9,136 nucleotides of DNA from a bacterium (GTDB lineage: Bacteria > Desulfobacterota > Binatia > UBA12015): positions 1 to 9,136 of the forward strand of contig JAGWVP010000096.1 of the NCBI GenBank assembly GCA_018970825.1, written 5' to 3'. The notes under the pieces are model-generated. The model worked only from the letters and a program-made list of their open reading frames with translations. It had not been told where the DNA came from and did not search any database. The position numbers and the translations under genes are program-made. Shown here piece by piece: positions 1-6,492 of this stretch; position 1 is the stretch's first letter, and the number at the start of each line of letters is the position of its first letter.

Positions 1-830
1 TCGCTCTCGCGGAGCCTCGATGCGTCGGCCGCCGCCTGCTCGACGAGCACGGCCGCGTTGAACTCGGCGTTCTTCGAGAGCGCAGCCGCCTCGCGCAGGG
101 ACGAGACGGCCTCGCGCCAGGCACCGAGGTCCTCGTCGCGGAGTTCCGCGAGCTCGCGCACGCGTCCTGCCGACGCGCGCAGCAGCTCGCCCGCTCGCAG
201 CACGAGGCGGTGGGCGTCCCAGCGCGCGGCCGCCCGCAGGCGCTCGACGCGCGCGCGGTCGTCCTCGCGCCCCCGCTCGGCCCGCGCATGGTCGTCGAGC
301 AGGCCGTCGATCGCGGGCAGGTCGGCGAGGAACGCGTCGATGCGCCCGAGCCGCTCGCGGGCCCGGTCCCGCTCGGTGGCGCGCGCTGCGCGCAACGCCC
401 CGCCGGGCGTGAGACCGCCCTGCACCCGGACCCGGTCGGCGACCCGCGCGAGGTCGATGCCGGAGAGACGTCCGCGGATCGCTTCGAGCCAGCCGTGCCC
501 CGACTCGAGTGCCGCGTCGCCGTCGCGCACGACGAACAGCCGCGCGAGAGAGGGATGCTCGTGCAGCAATGCCACCAGTGCGCCGCCGTCCGCCGGCTCG
601 AGCTCGAGGCGGACCCCGCCCTCGTCGCCGCGTCCGCGCTCGCCCGCGTCGAGCATCCGGCGGGCACCGGGCCGGACGAGGCCGCGCAGCCCCGCGAGGA
701 TCGCGTCGATGCAGGAGGTCTTGCCGGCCTCGTTCCCGCCGTGGACGAGCGTCAGCTCCCCGGGCTCGAGCTCGAAGGAGGCGAGTGGCCCGACGTCGCG
801 GATCGAGAGTCTTCGGATCCGGATGGTCAC
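1..830 (-). CDS. SbcC/YhaN-type AAA ATPase, DNA repair (N-terminal part, truncated by window edge)
   Basis: This is the N-terminal part (about 276 residues) of an SMC-like ATPase, the usual partner of SbcD/Mre11-type nucleases in processing DNA ends. After a short beta strand (residues 2-11), a Walker A loop is visible at residues 31-39, reading GGNEAGKTS. The NEAGK core is typical of the YhaN/RecF/SbcC group. From about residue 140 the protein becomes rich in Arg, Glu, Ala and Leu with heptad-like spacing, consistent with entry into a long coiled coil. The signature motif, Walker B and the second ATPase half would lie beyond position 1. I chose the GTG at 830-828 because it sits 7 bases after the stop of the nuclease gene and just ahead of the first strand. 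No strong Shine-Dalgarno sequence is visible, so translational coupling is likely. The nuclease-ATPase order matches yhaO-yhaN and sbcD-sbcC. Family assignment is firm; YhaN versus SbcC cannot be decided from this fragment. Confidence 0.85.
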   Translation of the reverse strand, partial: MTIRIRRLSIRDVGPLASFELEPGELTLVHGGNEAGKTSCIDAILAGLRGLVRPGARRMLDAGERGRGDEGGVRLELEPADGGALVALLHEHPSLARLFVVRDGDAALESGHGWLEAIRGRLSGIDLARVADRVRVQGGLTPGGALRAARATERDRARERLGRIDAFLADLPAIDGLLDDHARAERGREDDRARVERLRAAARWDAHRLVLRAGELLRASAGRVRELAELRDEDLGAWREAVSSLREAAALSKNAEFNAAVLVEQAAADASRLRES

Positions 831-837
831 CGGGCGC

Positions 838-1959
838 TCAGGGCAGCGACTCGAGAAAGGCGCCGAGGCCGATCCGCAGGGCCTCGGCGCGCAGGCGAGG
901 GTCGGCGCCGGCCGCGTCCGCGCGACGCCCGAGCCGCTCGACGAACTCGGCGACGACCGGGGAGCGCGACAGCGCCTCGAAGCTCGCGGCCGCGAGCTCG
1001 AGGACCGGTGCGTCGCCGACCGGCGTCCCGGGGCGCGAGGGGCCCGTGTCCGGGAGCGCGCGGGAGAACGCCGCCGTCGCGCGCGCGCGGAGCTCGCCCT
1101 CCGCCACCAGGGACACGCCGGAGAGTCGGGCGATCACCCGTGCACGCGGGTCCGCGGCCGCGGCCGCGGCCGCGCGGCCTGCGAGGCGTTCGATCGCCTC
1201 GTCCTCGCCCCCGGGTGCGCACGACTCCTCCACCCGTTCCCAGAACGGGACGTCGAGCTCCCGTGCTTCGAGCGAGACGACGCCGCCTCCGCGCTCGACG
1301 CCGACGAGCAGGACCCGTCGCGGCCCGGTCTCCTTGCGGCTCGTGGCGACGGGCGAGCCCGCGTAGGAGACGAGATGCGCGCCGGCCCGACGCACGAGGT
1401 CCGCACCGCCGTGGAGGTGGCCGAGGGCGCTCCAGGCGAAGCGCCGCAGGAGCTCGGCCGCGGAGGCGGGCATGTAGGCGCCTTCCTCCCCGTCGCCTGC
1501 GAACGACGCCGCGGCTCCGTCGATCACCGTCGCGTGCGCGACCAGGATCGACGACGTGGTGTCGCCGTCGAGGCCGGCGAGGCACTGCGCGACGGTCCGC
1601 CCGTGCTGGTAGGGCAGTCCGATCACGTCGAGCCCGCACACCGTCGCGCGGTGGAACGGGCGCCGCGAGAGCACGACGGCGTTCGGGCCGAAGTCGGCCG
1701 CCGCGCCGTAGGCGTCGACGTCGTGGTTCCCCGGCACGAGCACGACCGGGCGCGGTGCCGCGGCCTCGACGAGTTCCCGCACGAAGGCGCGCTCTTCCAC
1801 GGCGTCGCGCGAACGGTCGAAGAGGTCGCCGGCGATCGCGATCGCGTCGGCACGGTACTCCGAGGCGACTGCGAACGCCCGCGCGAGCGCCTCGCGCCGC
1901 TCGGGGCGGTCGGGCCGCAGGTGCACGTCGGAGGTGAGTAGCCACAGGACGCGCGACAT
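838..1959 (-). CDS. SbcD/YhaO/Mre11-family metallophosphoesterase DNA repair exonuclease
   Basis: This 373-residue protein is the nuclease half of an SbcCD-like complex, expected to cut DNA ends or hairpins with a two-metal centre in the cytoplasm. Calcineurin-like motifs appear in order: DVH (D11, H13), GDLFD (D45), GNHD (N78, H79, D80), a lone His in VAHAT (H142) and GHLH (H181, H183). All expected metal ligands are therefore present. The region after about residue 185 would be the capping or ATPase-contact part and contains a poly-Ala stretch near residues 262-268. The ATG at 1959 places the first catalytic motif ten residues in, as in the family. An upstream in-frame ATG at 2016 would add 19 residues rich in Arg and Pro and would include the hairpin, so I rejected it. 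The ATPase gene begins 7 bp downstream. Length is close to B. subtilis YhaO and E. coli SbcD (both about 400 residues), so the exact subfamily is left open. Confidence 0.92.
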   Translation of the reverse strand: MSRVLWLLTSDVHLRPDRPERREALARAFAVASEYRADAIAIAGDLFDRSRDAVEERAFVRELVEAAAPRPVVLVPGNHDVDAYGAAADFGPNAVVLSRRPFHRATVCGLDVIGLPYQHGRTVAQCLAGLDGDTTSSILVAHATVIDGAAASFAGDGEEGAYMPASAAELLRRFAWSALGHLHGGADLVRRAGAHLVSYAGSPVATSRKETGPRRVLLVGVERGGGVVSLEARELDVPFWERVEESCAPGGEDEAIERLAGRAAAAAAADPRARVIARLSGVSLVAEGELRARATAAFSRALPDTGPSRPGTPVGDAPVLELAAASFEALSRSPVVAEFVERLGRRADAAGADPRLRAEALRIGLGAFLESLP

Positions 1960-1984
1960 CGCCGACGGTCGTACCACCGCGCGA

Positions 1985-2002
1985 CCGCCGTCCCAACGGC
2001 GG
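1985..2002 (-). other. Perfect 7-bp GC-rich hairpin between solute-binding and nuclease genes
   Basis: In the 76-bp gap, CCGCCGT at 1985-1991 is the exact reverse complement of ACGGCGG at 1996-2002, with a 4-base loop. In the minus-strand transcript the hairpin begins about 33 bases after the solute-binding protein stop and ends 25 bases before the nuclease start. No T-tract follows it, so it does not meet the standard for an intrinsic terminator. It could be a weak terminator, an mRNA-stabilising 3' end or a chance product of high GC content. The rest of the gap shows no clear promoter. Confidence 0.4.
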
Positions 2003-2035
2003 GGCGCCGGCTGCACGCTGCGTCCGCGCCTCGCG

Positions 2036-3754
2036 TCAACGCAGCGCGATGCGCTCCGGCGCGGCGAGGCCCCACACGGTCGGCCGGAAGTCCACGAGCC
2101 GTCGACTCGACGCGACCGCGAGCTTCTGGCGGACGGTCTCGAGGAACGGCAGTTCCTCGTGGAGGATCCGCTGGATGCGCCGGTAGGGGACGGCGCGCTT
2201 CTCCGGGTCGAGTTCCGCGCTGCCCTCGTCGAGGAGGCGGTCGATCTCGGCCTCCCACGGCGTCGCCGGCGTCTCCTGGCGCGGGTTCCAGAGGTGGAGA
2301 TTGCCGCTCGAGCGCAGGAAGTTCGCCCCGTTGTTCGGCTCGATCGAGCCGGTGAAGCCGATCAGGATCGCGTCCCAGTCGAAGGTCGATTGCAGTCGCT
2401 CGACGAGCGACTGGAACGACTGGGGCCGAAAGTTCACCTTGATGCCGAGCGCCGTCCAGTCCTCGCGAAGGATCGAGCACATGCGCTCGCGCAGGAAGTT
2501 GCCCGCGTTGGTCGCGAGCGAGAACTCCACCCGGTGGCCGGCTTCGTCCTCGCGCCAGCCGTCGCCGTCGCGGTCGGCGTAGCCGGCCTCGTCGAGCAGC
2601 CGGCCGGCGAGCGCCAGGTCGTACTCGGGCTCCGGGATGTCGGGGTCGTGGTAGAGCCGGTTCGCCTCCGCGACGTAGGCCGTCGCGGGTGCGCCGAAGC
2701 CGTAGAAGATCGTCTCGATCATCCCCTGCTTGTCGATCGCGTGGGACAGAGCGCGCAGGAAGCGCTTGTCGGTGAACCAGCGAAAGCGAGGGTCGGACAC
2801 GTTCTCGACGGCGGTCCGGCCGCCGTAGTGGCGCGGGTTGCGGTTGAACGCGACGAACAGGTTGCCCGGATCGGTGCCGATCTCGTCGACCCGGATCCCG
2901 AGCGCGTCCGCGCGATCCCGCAGGTCGGCGATCTCCTCGGGGCGAGGCGAGTACCAGGACGTCTGGCCGGAGAGGAAGCGCAGGCTCTGCGCGTTCTGCT
3001 CGGGGACGATCAGGATCGTCTTCCCCTCGACGCGGGGCAGGGGGCGCCCGTCGGGGTCGCGGCGCCAGTAGTCGGGGTTGCGCTCGTACTCGATCCACTG
3101 CGCCGGCACGTAGCCCTTCATCCTGAAGGGACCGGTCCCGACCAGCTCCGCGGGCCTCGCGTCGATGCCCCAGCGCCGCCCGAAGCTCCCGTCGGCGAGC
3201 GAATCCCCGAGCACGTGCCGCGGCAGGATCGGCACCTCGACGGCGGCGAGGAAGGGCGCGAAGGGTCGCGGCATCGAGAAGCGGACGGTTCGCGCGTCCG
3301 GGGTCGAGACGCGGATCGGCCGGCCGTCGACCGTGAGCGCGAAGCGGGCACTGTTCGGGAAGCGCTCGTCGAAGATCGCCTCGAAGGTGAACGCCACGTC
3401 GTCGGACGTGAAGGGGCGTCCGTCGTGCCAGCGCACGCCGTCGCGCAGGCGGAAGGTGCAGTCGCGCCCGTCGGCGCTCCACTCCCAGCTCTCGGCGAGC
3501 ACCGGCTCCGGCCGCGTGGTCACCGGGTCGGTCCGGAGCAGCCCCTCGAACACGTCGGCGAGCGCGAGGCTCGAGGTCTGGTCGGTGACGAGCACCGGGT
3601 TGAAGGTGCGTGGATCGCTCGCGGTGGCGGTGACGAGGCGTCCCGCCGGGGCGCGGCTGCCGGCCTCGATCGGCGTCCCGCCGCTGCACGCGCAGGTCGC
3701 GAGGCCGAGCACGAGCGCCGCGGCCGCGAGACGCCCGTGCGCAGGAAGCCTCAC
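2036..3754 (-). CDS. ABC transporter solute-binding lipoprotein, family 5 (oligopeptide/dipeptide type)
   Basis: This 572-residue protein belongs to the DppA/OppA-like SBP_bac_5 family, which captures peptides or similar ligands outside the inner membrane. Residues 1-26 form a lipoprotein-like signal: basic start, Ala/Leu core, then Cys21 or Cys23. The box is unusual (LATC or TCAC), so the lipidated Cys is uncertain. Family landmarks follow: DPRTFNP (47-53), DVFEGLL (67-73), LAESWEW (86-92), the block from RLRDG to TSDDVAF (102-122) and VGTGPF (205-210). Later come a KRFLRALSHAIDK segment and an LLDEAGY segment, both typical of the family. The GTG at 3754 overlaps the TGA of the preceding LolB-like gene as GTGA, and a G-rich stretch lies just upstream, indicating coupled translation. 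No permease or ATPase gene is in the window, so it is an orphan here. The ligand cannot be predicted; peptides are only the family default. Length is normal for the family. Confidence 0.93.
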   Translation of the reverse strand: MRLPAHGRLAAAALVLGLATCACSGGTPIEAGSRAPAGRLVTATASDPRTFNPVLVTDQTSSLALADVFEGLLRTDPVTTRPEPVLAESWEWSADGRDCTFRLRDGVRWHDGRPFTSDDVAFTFEAIFDERFPNSARFALTVDGRPIRVSTPDARTVRFSMPRPFAPFLAAVEVPILPRHVLGDSLADGSFGRRWGIDARPAELVGTGPFRMKGYVPAQWIEYERNPDYWRRDPDGRPLPRVEGKTILIVPEQNAQSLRFLSGQTSWYSPRPEEIADLRDRADALGIRVDEIGTDPGNLFVAFNRNPRHYGGRTAVENVSDPRFRWFTDKRFLRALSHAIDKQGMIETIFYGFGAPATAYVAEANRLYHDPDIPEPEYDLALAGRLLDEAGYADRDGDGWREDEAGHRVEFSLATNAGNFLRERMCSILREDWTALGIKVNFRPQSFQSLVERLQSTFDWDAILIGFTGSIEPNNGANFLRSSGNLHLWNPRQETPATPWEAEIDRLLDEGSAELDPEKRAVPYRRIQRILHEELPFLETVRQKLAVASSRRLVDFRPTVWGLAAPERIALR

Positions 3755-4674
3755 GAGGCGCCCCCGCCGGCTTCTCCCGGCTCGACGAAACGAAGTTCGC
3801 GGACGCCCGCCGGGGTCGGGATCGAGAAGGCCGCTGGATCGATCGCCGGGTTCGGCTCGACGCCGGAGCAGCGCAGCACGGCCTCGCTTCCGCGTGCGGC
3901 GATCTCGACCCGCCGAGCGACGGGGCCGGCCGGGGAGCGCTCGAAGTCCCCGAAGCGCGCGCGCAGCACGAGTTCGCCCGCGATCGTCGAGCGCTCGTAG
4001 AGGACCGGCACCCAGGCACCGTCCGCGGCGGCCGGGTGAGCGAAGCCGACGACCACCAGTTCGTCGGGGTGATCGCGCACGGTGGCGTGCAGCAGGACCT
4101 CGGCCGTCGCCTCGTCGGTCGGGCCGCCCGCCGCCGCCGCCGAGACGCGGGCCTTCGCGAGGTCGAGCGGCGGCACGGGAGGCACGCCGAGCAGGAGTGC
4201 GACGACGTCGGCAGGCTCGGCCGCCACGCCGGTCGCGGCGGCGACCGTCCGCAGGTCGGATTCGCCGCGCCACAGCACGCGCTCGCCCGGGGCGTAGGCC
4301 GCGATCGATCCGCCGTCGGCGGCGACGACGTAGCCGACCCCGAAGGGGGTGAGCGCCTCCAGCCGGAAGGCCGCCGGCGCGCTCGCCAGCAACGACTGCG
4401 AAGCGGACAGGCGCCGTCGGCGGATCTCGCTCCCCTCCGCCGTGTCGACCGTGACCTGCAGTTTCCCGGTCGCACGCAGGCCGCGGAGCGCGCGTCGCCG
4501 AGCGGTCGCAACCGCCTCGAGCTCGGCGGGGGAGGGCGCCCCGGCCGGGGCCGCCGGCGGTTCGAGCGAGCGGCGTGCCGCCGCGCATCCGCCGGTCGCG
4601 AACGAGGCGAGCAGGACCGCGGCGATCGCGACGCCGGTCGATCCGCGGCGTCCCGTGGGGCGCGCGGAGGACAC
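3751..4674 (-). CDS. LolB/DUF4292-like outer-membrane lipoprotein
   Basis: This 307-residue predicted lipoprotein has a signal peptide with basic residues (R5, R9, R10), a hydrophobic core at about 15-26 and Cys30 preceded by TGG. The mature part is beta-strand-like. The stretch FRLEALTPFG, followed by strands leading to AAYAPGERVLWRGES, resembles the LolB/DUF4292 fold, where a curved sheet holds lipid or lipoprotein acyl chains. A later ALLLGVPP segment also recurs in such proteins. The assignment rests on pattern resemblance and context, since sequence conservation in this group is low. E. coli LolB is about 100 residues shorter. The GTG at 4674 lies 2 bp after the stop of the TPR lipoprotein gene, and the TPR-LolB adjacency is also known from Pseudomonas. 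The stop overlaps the start of the solute-binding protein gene. It may act in placing lipoproteins in the outer membrane, but a true LolB function is inference. Confidence 0.72.
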   Translation of the reverse strand: MSSARPTGRRGSTGVAIAAVLLASFATGGCAAARRSLEPPAAPAGAPSPAELEAVATARRRALRGLRATGKLQVTVDTAEGSEIRRRRLSASQSLLASAPAAFRLEALTPFGVGYVVAADGGSIAAYAPGERVLWRGESDLRTVAAATGVAAEPADVVALLLGVPPVPPLDLAKARVSAAAAGGPTDEATAEVLLHATVRDHPDELVVVGFAHPAAADGAWVPVLYERSTIAGELVLRARFGDFERSPAGPVARRVEIAARGSEAVLRCSGVEPNPAIDPAAFSIPTPAGVRELRFVEPGEAGGGAS

Positions 4675-4676
4675 GC

Positions 4677-6437
4677 TCAGAGGCTGCGCCCGGACGGCGT
4701 CGCGGCGCTCTCGTTGCTGCGGAGCTTCTCCTCGATGCGGGTGCGCTGCGCCGGGTCCTCGGTCTTGTCGAGCGCTTCCTTGTAGACGCGCCGCGCCTCG
4801 GGCTCGCGGCCGAGCCGGCGGTAGGCGTCGGCGAGGTGCTCGTTGATCGTCGGGTCGTCCCCGGTCAGTTCCGCGGCGCGCTCGAGCTGCTCGACCGCAC
4901 GGGTGTAATCGCCGCGCTGGTAGTAGACCCAGCCGAGGCTGTCGATGAAGAAGCCGTCGTTCGGCTGGAGTTCGAGCGCGCGTCGGATGAGCTTCTCCGC
5001 CTCGTCGAGGTTTTCTCCGCTCTCGGCGAGCGAATAGCCGACGAAGTTGAGCGCCTGCGCGTTCTCGGGGTTGATCTCGATCGCCTGGCGGACGGTCGCG
5101 AGCGCGCCCGCGCGGTCGCCGGTCTCTCCCTGGAGCGCGCCGAGCACGAACAGGTAGCGGTCGTTCTTCGGCTGCGCGGCGACGAGTCTCCGGGCGAGCG
5201 CGACCGCCTCGGGCAGTCGCTTCCGGGAGCGCTCGAGCGTCACCATCATCTCGAGGACCTCGATCGAGTCGGGCCGCTCGGCGAGCGCCGCGTCGACGTA
5301 GCCGGCCGCCTCGATCACCTCGCCGCGCTTCTGGGCGATGGTCGCGAGCAGCAGCTGCGCCTCGACCCAGTAGTCGGAGGTCTTCGGCGTCTCCCGGAGG
5401 TACTTGACCGCCTCGTCCTGCTCGCCCGACTGCGCGTAGAGGACGCCCAGGAAATACGGCACCTTCGGGTTCTTCGGGTCGGAGGCGTAGACGAGGCGGA
5501 ACTCGTTCTTCGCACGCTCGTACTCGCCCTTCTCGAGGTAGATGAGCCCGATCCGCATCCGCGTCTCGGCGGGGTCGGCGCCGGTGCGCTCGAGTTCGCG
5601 GAACTCGCCCAGCGCCTCGTCGAGACGCTTCTGGCCGACCAGCACGGAGGCGAGGCGCTTGCGGGCGAGCTCGTTCTCGGGATCGAGCGCGAGCACCTTG
5701 CGGTAGAGATCCGAGGCCTCCTCGGGCCGCCGCTGGATCTCGAGCACGAGACCCAGGTCGTTCATGATGACGGTCGATCTCGGATTGAGCCGAAGGGCTT
5801 CGCGGAAGCGCTTCTCGGCCTCGACCGGCCGACCCTCGGCCGCGTGGACGCGGCCGAGATAGTAGTGGCCCATCGCCGAACCGGGATGGCGTCGCACGAG
5901 CCGCTCGAGCTCGGCCGTGGCCTCGGCTTGGTGGCCCGTCTTGCTGAGCAGGGCGGACAGGAAGAGGTAGGCCTCCTGGGTCTCCGGCGCCTTGTCGATC
6001 ACGGCGCGATAGGCGGAGATGGCGTCCTCGTCGCGTCCGCTGCTCGCGAGCGTGCCGGCGAGGAGCATCTGCGCCTCGACGTCGTCGGGAGAAGTGCTGG
6101 CGCTCCGTTGCGCCTGCGCGAGGGCCGCGTCGAGGTCGCCCTTCTTCACGTAGAGGGTCGCGAGCTTGCCGCGGATCCGGGTCTCCCCGGGGTCGAGCCG
6201 CGAGGCCGCCTCGTACTCGGCGATCGCGACGTCCTCGTCGCCGTTGGCGAAGGCGACCTCCCCGCGCAGGAAATGCGACATCGCCTGGTCTTCGGCCGTG
6301 ATGCCGAGCCGCGAGGCCGCCTCGGGCGAAAGGGGCGGGCCGAGCCGCGTCGCGGGGGCCGGCGCCTTCGTGCGCAGGGGAGCGCACGCCGACAGGGCCG
6401 CCGCGGCGACGACCGGAAGGAGGGCGCGCGCTTTCAT
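4677..6437 (-). CDS. Outer-membrane TPR lipoprotein (about 15 tetratricopeptide repeats), LbcA-like
   Basis: This 586-residue protein begins with a clear lipoprotein signal: K2 and R4, a hydrophobic stretch at 6-16 and lipobox LSAC with Cys18. Ala at +2 favours outer-membrane sorting. After a Pro/Ala-rich linker to about residue 45, nearly the whole protein consists of about 15 consecutive 34-residue TPRs, with recurring G/Y/A positions and ends such as LDPGE, LNPRS, LDPEN, INPEN and LQPND. The last complete repeats (GYSLAESGENLDEAEKLI, DSLGWVYYQRGDY) resemble the conserved C-terminal part of proteobacterial TPR proteins encoded beside lolB. Length and arrangement match Pseudomonas aeruginosa LbcA (PA4667), a TPR outer-membrane lipoprotein that recruits the periplasmic protease CtpA. 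Function here would be scaffolding in the periplasm, but the partner is unknown and no ctpA is in the window. The ATG at 6437 is set by the signal peptide. The LolB-like gene follows after 2 bp; 55 bp separate it from larC. Confidence 0.9.
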   Translation of the reverse strand: MKARALLPVVAAAALSACAPLRTKAPAPATRLGPPLSPEAASRLGITAEDQAMSHFLRGEVAFANGDEDVAIAEYEAASRLDPGETRIRGKLATLYVKKGDLDAALAQAQRSASTSPDDVEAQMLLAGTLASSGRDEDAISAYRAVIDKAPETQEAYLFLSALLSKTGHQAEATAELERLVRRHPGSAMGHYYLGRVHAAEGRPVEAEKRFREALRLNPRSTVIMNDLGLVLEIQRRPEEASDLYRKVLALDPENELARKRLASVLVGQKRLDEALGEFRELERTGADPAETRMRIGLIYLEKGEYERAKNEFRLVYASDPKNPKVPYFLGVLYAQSGEQDEAVKYLRETPKTSDYWVEAQLLLATIAQKRGEVIEAAGYVDAALAERPDSIEVLEMMVTLERSRKRLPEAVALARRLVAAQPKNDRYLFVLGALQGETGDRAGALATVRQAIEINPENAQALNFVGYSLAESGENLDEAEKLIRRALELQPNDGFFIDSLGWVYYQRGDYTRAVEQLERAAELTGDDPTINEHLADAYRRLGREPEARRVYKEALDKTEDPAQRTRIEEKLRSNESAATPSGRSL

Positions 6438-6492
6438 CCCGAGTCCACCCGGCTAACACGCCCGCCCCGGGGAACCAAGGCGCCCGGGGGGA

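Noticed and set aside
58..1941. Long plus-strand open frame opposite the nuclease and ATPase genes
   Set aside because: Its translation is Arg/Ala/Pro/Ser-rich with no recognisable motif, while the opposite strand carries full catalytic motifs. Long antisense open frames are expected at this GC content.
1934..4000. Long plus-strand open frame opposite the solute-binding protein gene
   Set aside because: It is low in hydrophobic structure, Arg/Val/Glu-biased, and mirrors codon bias of the real gene; no family recognised.
2036..4588. An 850-residue version of the solute-binding protein with a long N-terminal extension
   Set aside because: The extension is an out-of-frame reading of the LolB-like gene, and a signal peptide starts at the GTG at 3754.
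3751..6459. A single 902-residue minus-strand protein covering both the LolB-like and TPR regions
   Set aside because: Only its last 307 residues are protein-like; the remainder is an out-of-frame reading of the TPR gene.
6465..6489. Possible stem (7 bp, 11-base loop) in the 55-bp gap between larC and the TPR gene
   Set aside because: The arms are self-palindromic C/G runs, there is no T-tract, and such pairing is expected by chance in this composition.
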